Part shown: piece after piece, positions 8,594-15,830 of the stretch | How positions within the stretch are numbered: position 1 is the stretch's first letter | Layout: each line of letters opens with the position of its first letter | DNA from: Mogibacterium sp. | GTDB taxonomy: Bacteria; Bacillota; Clostridia; Peptostreptococcales; Anaerovoracaceae | Direction of reading: 5' to 3' | DNA: 42,220 nucleotides | Assembly (NCBI GenBank): GCA_017434025.1 | Contig: JAFRGC010000064.1 | Span: 1-42,220 of the forward strand | Position numbers and translations under genes: made by a program | Notes under the pieces: generated by a model | Seen by the model: the letters and a program-made list of their open reading frames with translations, nothing else | The model's database searches: none | Told to the model about the DNA's origin: nothing

Positions 8594-9832
8594 ATGGATT
8601 ATTTAAGAAATGACGCTGACAGGATCGTCGCTGCAGGTATTCACGCTGTTCTTCCGGATGCTGCTGTCAAGCGCGCGATCAAAGACATGCCTAAGCCGGA
8701 AGGGAAACTTATACTGGTCGCTATCGGTAAAGCAGCCTGGCAGATGGCCTCAGCAGCCTGTGATGTACTTGATGTCGATGACGGTATCGTGATCACCAAA
8801 TACGACCATGTTAAAGAAGCTATCCCCGGCGTGACATGCTGCGAAGCCGGACATCCGGTACCGGATCAGAATGGGTTTGACGCAGCTGCAAAGGCGGTCG
8901 AATTGGTCTCCGGTCTTACAGCTGATGACATGGTGCTCTTCCTTGTATCAGGAGGCGGCAGCGCGCTGTTTGAATCCCCGGTCGTTTCGGGCGACGAATT
9001 GAAGGACATTACTTCACAGCTCCTCGCATGCGGAGCGGATATCGTTGAGATGAATACCATTCGTAAGCGTCTGAGCAATGTCAAAGGCGGCAGATTCGCG
9101 AAGATCTGCAGCCCGGCCAAAGTATTCAGCATCGTGCTGAGTGACATCATCGGCGATCCGCTTGATATGATCGCGAGTGGTCCTGCCTATCCGGATACTT
9201 CGACATGTGAACAGGCTCAGGCGATCGTAGCGAAATATGGACTGAAACTGTCTGAGGCAGCATCAGACGCCCTGAAGGTCGAGACTCCGAAATCTCTGGA
9301 TAACGTAGAGACCATGGTCACCGGCAGTGTCAGAGAACTGTGCAAAGCTGCCGCTGCTCAGTGCGTTGTGCTCGGATATGAGCCTGTCATCCTGACAGAC
9401 CGTCTTGACTGCGAAGCGCGTGATGCCGGTAAGATGCTCGGTGACAAGATCTGTGAGAACGCAGCATCTGCAGATAAACCTCTCGCATTTATCGCAGGAG
9501 GCGAAACGGTAGTTCATCTCACCGGAACAGGTCTCGGAGGCAGGAACCAGGAGCTGGCACTTGCTGCTGCACCGGTCATTGCAGGAAAGAATGCCGCTGT
9601 ATTCTCATTCGGAAGCGACGGAACGGATGGTCCAACCGATGCTGCAGGCGGATATGTAGATGGAGATTCTCTTGCACTTCTTACGGAGAAGGGGCTGGAT
9701 GTCTCTGAAGTGCTTGCAGATAACGACGCGTATCATGCTCTCAAGAAGGTCAACGGTCTCATCATGACCGGTCCGACAGGCACCAATGTCAACGATGTCG
9801 CGGTTGCTCTGCTGAGACCTCAGAACAAGTGA
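8594..9832 (+). CDS. Glycerate 2-kinase, MOFRL family
   Basis: Phosphorylates D-glycerate at C2, feeding 2-phosphoglycerate into lower glycolysis. The N-terminal domain has VSGGGSALF, and the C-terminal MOFRL domain has GGETVVHLTG, GTGLGGRNQELAL and SFGSDGTDGPTDAAGG, all hallmarks of this kinase family. The start at 8594 is chosen because GGAGG lies four bases upstream; an ATG six codons earlier overlaps that site and lacks its own. The resulting 412 aa is normal. It is a single-gene plus-strand unit closed by a strong terminator, divergent from the PAP2 operon. A hydroxypyruvate-related substrate cannot be excluded. Confidence 0.92.
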   Translation: MDYLRNDADRIVAAGIHAVLPDAAVKRAIKDMPKPEGKLILVAIGKAAWQMASAACDVLDVDDGIVITKYDHVKEAIPGVTCCEAGHPVPDQNGFDAAAKAVELVSGLTADDMVLFLVSGGGSALFESPVVSGDELKDITSQLLACGADIVEMNTIRKRLSNVKGGRFAKICSPAKVFSIVLSDIIGDPLDMIASGPAYPDTSTCEQAQAIVAKYGLKLSEAASDALKVETPKSLDNVETMVTGSVRELCKAAAAQCVVLGYEPVILTDRLDCEARDAGKMLGDKICENAASADKPLAFIAGGETVVHLTGTGLGGRNQELALAAAPVIAGKNAAVFSFGSDGTDGPTDAAGGYVDGDSLALLTEKGLDVSEVLADNDAYHALKKVNGLIMTGPTGTNVNDVAVALLRPQNK

Positions 9833-9858
9833 TCCGGACAGCATTCTCTCATATAAAC

Positions 9859-9890
9859 AAATGCGGCTGCTACAGCAGCCGCATTTTATT
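9859..9890. terminator. Bidirectional terminator between glycerate kinase and alkyltransferase genes
   Basis: Perfect 12-bp stem (9859-9870 with 9875-9886; arm AAATGCGGCTGC) with a TACA loop, flanked by T-runs on both strands. It serves the plus-strand kinase gene and the minus-strand alkyltransferase gene, and physically contains the latter's last codons and stop. Confidence 0.85.
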
Positions 9891-10382
9891 GCTCTGTTCC
9901 ATCTCGAGAAGCGACCTCTTCCTGTCGATCCCTCCGGCATATCCTGTGAGGCTGCCATCCGAGCCTATGACACGGTGGCATGGTATGATAAGTGCCACCG
10001 GATTATGCCCTACCGCATTGCCAACTGCCTGTGCCGACATCCGGTCAATGCCCCTCTCTGAGGCGATCTTCCGCGCGATCTGCCCGTATGTCATCGTCCT
10101 GCCATACGGAATACTGAGGAGTATCTCCCAGACTCTCCTGCGGAAATCAGTAGCGTTGATGCTCATCGGCGGCAGGAAGTCAGGATCCTGACCTCTGAAA
10201 TATATATCCAGCCATAGACTTGTCTGTACAAACACTTCCCGTGTGGTCTCATCTGCCGGTCCTGTCACCGGCTCACGTGACTCTTCCTCAGCATCTTCGA
10301 ACCGGAGTCCCGTAAGTGTCTCGCCGTCCGATTCCATTATCATCATTCCCAATGGCGATCTGTATTCATCTGTATAAATCAT
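9870..10382 (-). CDS. ogt: Methylated-DNA-[protein]-cysteine S-methyltransferase (Ogt/MGMT)
   Basis: Suicide repair enzyme that moves the alkyl group from O6-alkylguanine to its own cysteine. The acceptor Cys135 sits in IIPCHRV (132-138), with the helix-turn-helix segment around SIPYGRTMTYGQIA (90-103) and the downstream GYAGGIDRK. Length 170 aa is standard. Its last codons, stop included, lie inside the terminator hairpin shared with the convergent kinase gene. It is followed upstream by a DUF5688 gene and then a second alkyltransferase-like gene, so this is a repair-oriented neighbourhood. Confidence 0.93.
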   Translation of the reverse strand: MIYTDEYRSPLGMMIMESDGETLTGLRFEDAEEESREPVTGPADETTREVFVQTSLWLDIYFRGQDPDFLPPMSINATDFRRRVWEILLSIPYGRTMTYGQIARKIASERGIDRMSAQAVGNAVGHNPVALIIPCHRVIGSDGSLTGYAGGIDRKRSLLEMEQSNKMRLL

Positions 10383-10397
10383 CCAGCACTCCTCTCA

Positions 10398-11354
10398 TCA
10401 CGCCGCTATCCTCAGGTGCCTGTCTTCGTGCCCGTAATGAAACACCCTGTCTGACAGATAATCACCTCTCCCTACTGTCTCTTCATTGCCCTGTCTGAGC
10501 ATTTCCTTGAGTTTCCTCACATCCCAGCCGGACGCATCCGGCACAAGGATCACCTCATGCACTGAGGATGGTATTACATAGTAACCACAGCCCAGAACTT
10601 CATGGATCCTGTCCATTACCTCAGGATAGAACAGGACCGCGGCTCCGCGGAACCGGCTGGTATTGGTCAGCACGAAAGCTCCTTCTGCAAATCCGGGAGT
10701 CCGGTATACTGCATCACCGTGTTCGCTTACGTCCAGCAGGTTCTCCGGTTCCAGTCCTCCGTAGACTTCCGCATCCATAAAGCGAGCCAGATCAGCCATG
10801 ATCGGCGGTTCAAGAGCGATCGTATTCTCCAGTGCAGCGGTGAGCAATTCTTCTTTGCTGCAGCCCATCTCCTGGAGTATCCCTTCATTCACCGCTATCT
10901 TCCATTCACTGGTGATCGTCTCATCACAGTTGATATCCGCTACAAGAGCCAGTCCGTTGCCGACATCGATATACGGCCGCTCCTCCATATAGGTCCGGTT
11001 ATTCCTGACATCAAGAAGCCTCACTGTAAGCCTCGTTCTGACGGAATCGAGGCTGAGATCCTCCAGCCGGTGCAGCGGCGGTATCGGACATGTGGCAGCC
11101 TGCAGGCATCGCATCTCAAGGTCTCCCCGGAGTTCCTCCATGCTCTCTCCGCTCTCATGTCTGTCAAACAGGTCATCGATATATACATTCGCACCTATCC
11201 CCGACCCTTCTTTCCTCAGTACAAATCCGTGCAGAATACTGTCGTTCGTCTTGACTACCTTCCCGTCATCCACCACGATATTGTCAAGCTCATTCGCTTC
11301 GAGAAACAGCTCTATCTCACGTCTTGTCTCAATCATAAAATCCTGCAAAGTCAT
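10398..11354 (-). CDS. DUF5688 family protein
   Basis: 318-aa cytoplasmic protein without signal peptide or transmembrane span. The C-terminal region, with CGYYVIPSSVHEVILVPD and later DYLSDRVFHY, is the part I associate with DUF5688, a clostridial family often present in several copies per genome and of unknown function. The start at 11354 is chosen because AGGAGG lies eight to nine bases upstream of MTLQDF; a longer reading has none. It lies 15 bp before the ogt start codon and could be cotranscribed with it. No enzymatic motif is visible. Confidence 0.75.
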   Translation of the reverse strand: MTLQDFMIETRREIELFLEANELDNIVVDDGKVVKTNDSILHGFVLRKEGSGIGANVYIDDLFDRHESGESMEELRGDLEMRCLQAATCPIPPLHRLEDLSLDSVRTRLTVRLLDVRNNRTYMEERPYIDVGNGLALVADINCDETITSEWKIAVNEGILQEMGCSKEELLTAALENTIALEPPIMADLARFMDAEVYGGLEPENLLDVSEHGDAVYRTPGFAEGAFVLTNTSRFRGAAVLFYPEVMDRIHEVLGCGYYVIPSSVHEVILVPDASGWDVRKLKEMLRQGNEETVGRGDYLSDRVFHYGHEDRHLRIAA

Positions 11355-11467
11355 CTGTTGTCCTCCTTGTCGATCAAGATCGACTCCATACTGCACTGTT
11401 CGCAGAGAGGTTTCAATAGGGTTGCAGGATATAGTGATTCTATTGTAGGAATTAGGGAAAAATAATT

Positions 11468-12103
11468 CTATCGGTCAAGTGATTCAGGCTTCCACCGGAA
11501 CTTTTCAATGTCAACACATCCGTTATTTCTGAAGCTGATTCCTTCCGCTTCGAGCAGCGCCCGCTGTTCAGTCCAGCCGGGCACAGTACGCCCGGCATGA
11601 TTGATGACCCTGTGGCATGGATGATCTCCATAACGGTCAGCCATGCTCATGATCTTCCCGACCATTCTCGCATTCTTCTCACGTCCGATCATTGCAGCGA
11701 TCTGGCCGTAGGTGGCAACATGTCCGTAAGGGATACTGTCAGCGATCGATAATACTTCGCGGATCAGCTCATCATTAATCACGCGTTCTTTTCCGTCAGG
11801 GATCTGGCTGCAGCATGCTGCGGCTATGTCCGACAGCAGTTTCTCATATGCGTCTCTGACAGTATTTATATACGCTCCATTGTAGAGAGGATTCCTCAGC
11901 GGGGTGTACTCTTCGTCATTCATGACGTCGATGACTCTTCCTGCCACCCTTCCATCCTTGCTGACAGTCACTTCCGCGCGGAAATCACCGTCCATGAACA
12001 GAGTGCTGAACGAATAGCCGTCACCCTGACGAACAAATCCATACGAATTCATTTTGGCCGGATCGAAACGCATGCATATGAATGCTTTCTCTTCTATAGT
12101 CAC
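11468..12103 (-). CDS. MGMT-type alkyltransferase domain fused to an MmcQ/YjbR-like N-terminal domain
   Basis: 211 aa. Residues about 8-95 (FDPAKMNSYGF, FRAEVTVSKDG, EEYTPLR) resemble the MmcQ/YjbR-like domain. Residues about 108-190 are an alkyltransferase DNA-binding domain with PYGHVATYGQIA and the acceptor-type PCHRV (Cys163). Because the cysteine is present it is not an Atl-type protein, and alkyl acceptance is possible. The start is taken as GTG at 12103, nine bases after AGGAGG; this GTG overlaps the TGA of the glycosylase gene by four bases (GTGA), which points to translational coupling. The role of the N-terminal domain is unknown. Confidence 0.72.
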   Translation of the reverse strand: MTIEEKAFICMRFDPAKMNSYGFVRQGDGYSFSTLFMDGDFRAEVTVSKDGRVAGRVIDVMNDEEYTPLRNPLYNGAYINTVRDAYEKLLSDIAAACCSQIPDGKERVINDELIREVLSIADSIPYGHVATYGQIAAMIGREKNARMVGKIMSMADRYGDHPCHRVINHAGRTVPGWTEQRALLEAEGISFRNNGCVDIEKFRWKPESLDR

Positions 12104-12600
12104 TCCGGATCTCCTCCTGTTATAACACTCCACGCGCCGATAAGTCTGTCCAGCGTCCACTGCGCGTTAGCCGGACTGGTAGAAGGCAGGCACTCTGCGC
12201 TGCGTCCGGTCACCGGCTCTATATATCTGCAGTACAGCTCATGAGACTTGCGGCCGTTGCAGTAAATGCGTTCTATATTGCAGTTATCCAGAATGACACG
12301 GATATCGTTCGCCCTGACGTTCCGGATGCTCGAATCGGAAGAGCCTGTAATATCACAGCTGGCGATCGAATCCCACAGAGCAAGTCCGCTGCTGAGGATC
12401 AGATGCTTCTTCTCTTCTATCGTCTTCGGTACCGGCTGCCCGTAGATCGCAGCGATCACCTTCCAGAACCTGTTCTGCGGATGACCGTAGAAGAAGTTCT
12501 GCTCTCTCGATTTCACTGACGGAAAGGAGCCGAGTATCAGTACACGGCTGTTGCTGTCATATAACGGTCCGAAAGGATGATCCAGTCTGGTGTATTCCAT
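12100..12600 (-). CDS. DNA-deoxyinosine / mismatch-specific DNA glycosylase (uracil-DNA glycosylase superfamily)
   Basis: 166-aa glycosylase that excises deaminated bases such as hypoxanthine, uracil or mispaired thymine. The superfamily motif 1 is GSFPSVKSRE (24-33), followed by YGHPQNRFW (38-46), and motif 2 is LPSTSPAN (138-145). This combination matches the clostridial deoxyinosine glycosylase group more than classical Ung. It is translationally coupled to the following alkyltransferase-like gene, forming a two-gene base-damage unit. Confidence 0.85.
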   Translation of the reverse strand: MEYTRLDHPFGPLYDSNSRVLILGSFPSVKSREQNFFYGHPQNRFWKVIAAIYGQPVPKTIEEKKHLILSSGLALWDSIASCDITGSSDSSIRNVRANDIRVILDNCNIERIYCNGRKSHELYCRYIEPVTGRSAECLPSTSPANAQWTLDRLIGAWSVITGGDPE

Positions 12601-12663
12601 TTCATTTCTCCATCGTCAATACTTGTCACAATTACAATACACGGAATGCGTGTCCTCATCAAC

Positions 12664-12699
12664 ACAAAAAGAGCCGTATGGAACGATCCATACGGCTCT
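12664..12699 (-). terminator. Terminator after the double-cubane reductase gene
   Basis: Perfect 12-bp stem (12670-12681 with 12688-12699; arm AGAGCCGTATGG) with a 6-nt loop, followed on the minus strand by TTTTTGTGTTG. It lies 20 bp after the stop codon. Confidence 0.85.
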
Positions 12700-12718
12700 G
12701 AACCGATATGCGGTGATA

Positions 12719-13870
12719 TTACAGCATCTCGATGAATGCTGCGATACGTGTATTGAGCTGTGCAACGTCTGCAGTTGAGTAATCGGTCTCGACCATGAAA
12801 TACGGTACGCCCTTCTTCTCTGTGCAGAATCTCTCGATGGACTTGTGCTCAACATTGTATGTGTGGCAAGCCTGAAGTGTCATCTCCAGAACACCATCTG
12901 CCTTGTACTCATCGATGATCCTGCCGAGCAGGTCATAGCGGTTAGGGTTAGGTGTCATTACAGAGCATCCGATATTGAGATATCTCTCAGCGAGTGCGCC
13001 CCAGATATCCTCAGCATCCTCGTCTACCAGCCTGTCATACTGCTTAGCACCTGTGCAGTTCTCCATAGCAACTACGACACCGCCGTTATTCTCTACAGCC
13101 TGGATGACTTTCTCAGTTACGCCTCCGATAGGGCATCCGGTAATAACGATACGAGGTCTCTTGTCGAGCATCTTGCCCTCGGCATATTCCTTCTCGATCT
13201 TCTCACCGATAGCATCCATCTCAGCTGCGATACCGGTACGGTCGAACTTGAACCCGCTGCCGTAGAGGATCTTGTACATGTCATGACCTGTTACCGGGCA
13301 TGGATCCTTCTTCATGGTATCGATCAGCTGTTTCTTTGCAATACGGATACCGTTCTCGAGTTTCACTGCTTTGCGAAGATCATCGTCTGTGATCTCGATG
13401 CCGAACTTCTCTTCGATGTACGCCTTAAGTCTGAGACACTCGTCCTTGTAAAGCTTGAGACCGTTCTCACTCTGTGAATTAGGAAGATCCATTACGAATA
13501 CATCCTTGAAGTCCTTCATGAGCTCGTACATCTTCTTCTTGCCGTCGCAGGTATTCTCTCCGACAACAATGTCACTGAAATAGAAGAACGGACATTTGTC
13601 AGCCTTCGCAAATCCATAACTGGATTTGATCAACGGACAGAGGTTTGCAGGCAGATCCTTCTCGGCTTCTGCAATAGTCTCTCCCGAAGTGGAGCAAAGT
13701 CCTACCGATGCAGCACCGGCAGCAAGAGCGATCTCCGTAGGGAAGTAAGTGCAGTATGCTCCGATTACAGGAATTCCCTGATCCTTGACCTTCTTGACAT
13801 TAACGAATGCGTTCCTTCTTGCCTCAGCGAATTCTTCAAATACCGCAGGCAGATCCTTAATTACTTCCAT
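12719..13870 (-). CDS. Double-cubane-cluster anaerobic reductase, 2-hydroxyacyl-CoA dehydratase HgdB-like family
   Basis: 383-aa oxygen-sensitive iron-sulfur protein. Conserved cysteines lie at 40 (YCTYFP), 59, 78 (NLCPLIKSS), 93, 108 (GENTCDGKKKMYE), and further on in TGCPIGG, MENCTGAKQ and QACHTYNVE; this set matches the stand-alone double-cubane proteins (YjiM/DCCP type) rather than a two-subunit dehydratase. In characterised relatives an ATP-driven activator with an ASKHA fold injects low-potential electrons; no such activator gene is seen in this window. The gene follows the small PrdA-N-like gene by 19 bp with AAAAGGAG between them, and a terminator closes the pair. Physiological substrate unknown. 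Confidence 0.82.
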   Translation of the reverse strand: MEVIKDLPAVFEEFAEARRNAFVNVKKVKDQGIPVIGAYCTYFPTEIALAAGAASVGLCSTSGETIAEAEKDLPANLCPLIKSSYGFAKADKCPFFYFSDIVVGENTCDGKKKMYELMKDFKDVFVMDLPNSQSENGLKLYKDECLRLKAYIEEKFGIEITDDDLRKAVKLENGIRIAKKQLIDTMKKDPCPVTGHDMYKILYGSGFKFDRTGIAAEMDAIGEKIEKEYAEGKMLDKRPRIVITGCPIGGVTEKVIQAVENNGGVVVAMENCTGAKQYDRLVDEDAEDIWGALAERYLNIGCSVMTPNPNRYDLLGRIIDEYKADGVLEMTLQACHTYNVEHKSIERFCTEKKGVPYFMVETDYSTADVAQLNTRIAAFIEML

Positions 13871-13889
13871 CTCTACTCCTTTTCAACGA

Positions 13890-14282
13890 TTATACCGGAA
13901 ACTCTATCGAGATATCCTTACCCTCAGCAATATAAAGTTTGACAACTCCGCCGGAGAATGTCATCTGTGTTCCTGCAGGAACTGCTACTGCAGGTGCTGC
14001 TTCTGCAGGTGCTGCTTCTGCGGCTTCAGGATCCTGGATATTATCTACGATAGCAGGTGTGAGCGGTGTCAGGGAATCAGAAGTCTCCTTGAGTGTTGCG
14101 CCCAGTACCTGTGCGATGGTCAGACATCCATCGATATTCAGAAGACCAGTGTCGATCAGATCCGGGAAAATTGCAGGATCTTCCAGGTTGTGATGTGTGA
14201 TCTCATTGCCGCCTTCCATTCTGCAGCAGAGAACCGCCGGGTCATTCTTGTGTTCTAATGCATATTCCAACTCAATTGACAT
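13890..14282 (-). CDS. Stand-alone protein resembling the N-terminal end of D-proline reductase proprotein PrdA
   Basis: 130 aa. The first 60 residues (HKNDPAVLCCR, NLEDPAIFPDL, LTIAQVLGATLKET) and the last 25 (VVKLYIAEGKDISIEFPV) match my memory of the first 130 or so residues of PrdA, joined here by an Ala/Pro/Glu-rich linker (about 83-100). Everything after that in PrdA, including the maturation and pyruvoyl region, is absent, and no downstream remnant is seen. Start 14282 has GGGAGGAG seven bases upstream. It is directly followed by the double-cubane reductase gene, so the two are probably cotranscribed. The ORF is intact with its own expression signals, so an independent function is more likely than decay. 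Function unknown. Confidence 0.62.
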   Translation of the reverse strand: MSIELEYALEHKNDPAVLCCRMEGGNEITHHNLEDPAIFPDLIDTGLLNIDGCLTIAQVLGATLKETSDSLTPLTPAIVDNIQDPEAAEAAPAEAAPAVAVPAGTQMTFSGGVVKLYIAEGKDISIEFPV

Positions 14283-14313
14283 ACTATTTCTCCTCCCATT
14301 TTGACATAAAAGC

Positions 14314-14340
14314 ATGAGGCTGGTCTGACACCAGCCTCAT
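14314..14340. other. Hairpin between lipid kinase gene and PrdA-N-like gene
   Basis: Perfect 11-bp stem (14314-14324 with 14330-14340; arm ATGAGGCTGGT) with a 5-nt loop. On the minus strand only four T follow, so it is a modest terminator for the upstream lipid kinase gene or, if the promoter at 14346-14374 is used, a 5'-terminal mRNA hairpin of the PrdA-N-like operon. Confidence 0.6.
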
Positions 14341-14345
14341 TTAAA

Positions 14346-14380
14346 ATTCTATGTTCACCCAGTTTCATTGACAAATTGTC
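14346..14380 (-). promoter_or_regulatory. Promoter with overlapping palindrome for the PrdA-N-like / reductase operon
   Basis: Minus strand: -35 TTGTCA (14369-14374) and -10 TAGAAT (14346-14351) with exactly 17 bp between. The -35 is inside an 11-bp palindrome GACAATTTGTC (14370-14380), and a further TTGACA lies about 9 bp away in inverted sense, so a redox or catabolite regulator may bind here. Confidence 0.5.
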
Positions 14381-14460
14381 TATGTCAATCGATTCTGGCG
14401 ATAGCATCAGTATTTTCAATAGTTCCGGGAGATCTATACTGTCAGGCACATCCGGTCTGG

Positions 14461-15270
14461 TTACAGTTCAGCCCTGTACTCCAGAACGTTCAGAACTGTC
14501 TCTCCATCGATCTGAGCAGCGCATGGCTGGGAGAATCTTACATGGATCTTCTTTCCTGTGATCACTTTGACCATCTGCGTGAGGGCAACGTGTTTCCCTT
14601 CGAATATCAGCGGGAAATTCTTGAGCGACTTCAGTTTGGACGGACTCATATAGACGATCACAGTCAGATGATCGCTCATGCGGTCCTGTCCGGGAGCCAG
14701 CATCATGCCGCCCCCACAGTACCTGCCTTTCATAGCCGGCGCGAGCCAGACATTGTCATACTCGTACTTCCTGCCATCGACTTCTATCCAGGCGTGACGA
14801 GGCTTGAAAGCATACAGCAGGCCTTTGATCGCTATTGTTGTGTAATTGATCTTCTTATTAGGTTTCCTGGCTTTGATCCTGTCCGCCTCTTCGCAACAGT
14901 ATCCATCTATGCCGAAACTCATATTGTTGATGTATTTGTAAGCCTTCCCGTTGACCCATGCCGTCGGGAGATTCTTCAGATAAGGATTGAGCAGGACTTC
15001 TTTGCCCGGCTTCTCATTGATATCGTTCAGGAAGTCATTGCCCGTCCCGTTGCCGTAGATGTATACGTTGTTCCTGAGCTGAGATGTATCGACGTGATTG
15101 ATCAGATAGTTGATCGTACCGTCTCCGCCGATAAGCACCACTTCATCATCGTCATCCAGATGCGCGAAGAAATCCGCATAGTCGATCTTAGACGCATCGA
15201 TCGGTTCCGCTCCGGCGATCTCAGTTCTGATACCATTATTAGCATTCGGATTGTACAGATAGTATTTCAT
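14461..15270 (-). CDS. Diacylglycerol kinase catalytic-domain protein (DagK/YegS-like lipid kinase)
   Basis: 269 aa. The ATP-binding glycine motif VLIGGDGTIN (45-54) and GNGTGNDF (73-80) identify the DAGK catalytic fold. Such enzymes phosphorylate diacylglycerol or related lipids at the membrane surface; the exact lipid is not readable. No transmembrane segment is present. It starts 27 bp after the YfcE gene on the same strand, so the two probably share a transcript. Length is somewhat shorter than DgkB (about 300 aa) but all core motifs remain. Confidence 0.85.
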   Translation of the reverse strand: MKYYLYNPNANNGIRTEIAGAEPIDASKIDYADFFAHLDDDDEVVLIGGDGTINYLINHVDTSQLRNNVYIYGNGTGNDFLNDINEKPGKEVLLNPYLKNLPTAWVNGKAYKYINNMSFGIDGYCCEEADRIKARKPNKKINYTTIAIKGLLYAFKPRHAWIEVDGRKYEYDNVWLAPAMKGRYCGGGMMLAPGQDRMSDHLTVIVYMSPSKLKSLKNFPLIFEGKHVALTQMVKVITGKKIHVRFSQPCAAQIDGETVLNVLEYRAEL

Positions 15271-15297
15271 CAGTTTGCCTCCTCACTTTGTCGGATC

Positions 15298-15768
15298 TCA
15301 CAACGTCCTGAGATCTGCAGAACAATTGCCTTTATCGATCTCCAGAACCGCATAGCAAGGATAGGTGCCTCGCCCTATCGATCCGGGATTGATGACCAGC
15401 ACGCCCATTTGATAGGACATGTACTGCTGGTGGGTGTGCCCGAAAAGCGCAACATCAGCACCTGCCTCAACAGCCCGGGCAGTCAGTGTGTCCAGCGATG
15501 GTTCATATTTCACATTATACATGTGTCCATGGGTCGCAAAGATACTGACTCCCATGATATTGCAGATGACTGATGAGCTTGCCTGCGATCTGAAGTCGCA
15601 GTTCCCTCTGACCGCATAGAACGGAAGAGCCGGATACCTGTCCAGCAGCGCGTCAAAGTCTCTCTCTCCGTCGCCGAGGAAGAAACACAGCGCAGGACGT
15701 TCCAGCTCTATCGCTTTGATCATATTGCCTGCATATCCATGAGAATCAGAAAAAACACATATCTTCAT
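15298..15768 (-). CDS. YfcE/MJ0936-type metallophosphoesterase
   Basis: 156-aa calcineurin-like phosphodiesterase of the YfcE class, with metal-binding motifs in the expected order: DSHGY (8-12), GDGERD, GNCD, THGH and GHTH. Cytoplasmic, dimetal-dependent; tested relatives split phosphodiesters, but the natural substrate is unknown. The ATG at 15768 is chosen because the protein then opens MKICVFSDSHG; no strong ribosome site is visible, and a TTG three codons upstream is an alternative. Confidence 0.88.
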   Translation of the reverse strand: MKICVFSDSHGYAGNMIKAIELERPALCFFLGDGERDFDALLDRYPALPFYAVRGNCDFRSQASSSVICNIMGVSIFATHGHMYNVKYEPSLDTLTARAVEAGADVALFGHTHQQYMSYQMGVLVINPGSIGRGTYPCYAVLEIDKGNCSADLRTL

Positions 15769-15782
15769 ACTTTTCAATAATC

Positions 15783-15805
15783 GGAGCCGCCACCAGGGCG
15801 GCTCC
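15783..15805 (-). terminator. Hairpin after the enzyme I gene
   Basis: Perfect 9-bp GC-rich stem (GGAGCCGCC with GGCGGCTCC) and 5-nt loop, 25 bp after the ptsI stop on the minus strand. It lacks a clear U-run, so termination may be partial, and the YfcE gene begins only 14 bp later. Confidence 0.5.
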
Positions 15806-15830
15806 AGTTGTACTTGTTCTAACTAAGTGT

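Noticed and set aside
14255-14449. 64-codon minus-strand frame (GTG start) between the lipid kinase and the PrdA-N-like gene
   Set aside because: It would contain the good promoter and the perfect hairpin and would overlap the PrdA-N-like start; no ribosome site precedes it. Kept only as a possibility.
14368-15573. 401-codon plus-strand frame antisense to the lipid kinase and YfcE genes
   Set aside because: Both genes on the other strand have clear catalytic motifs; this frame has none and no ribosome site.
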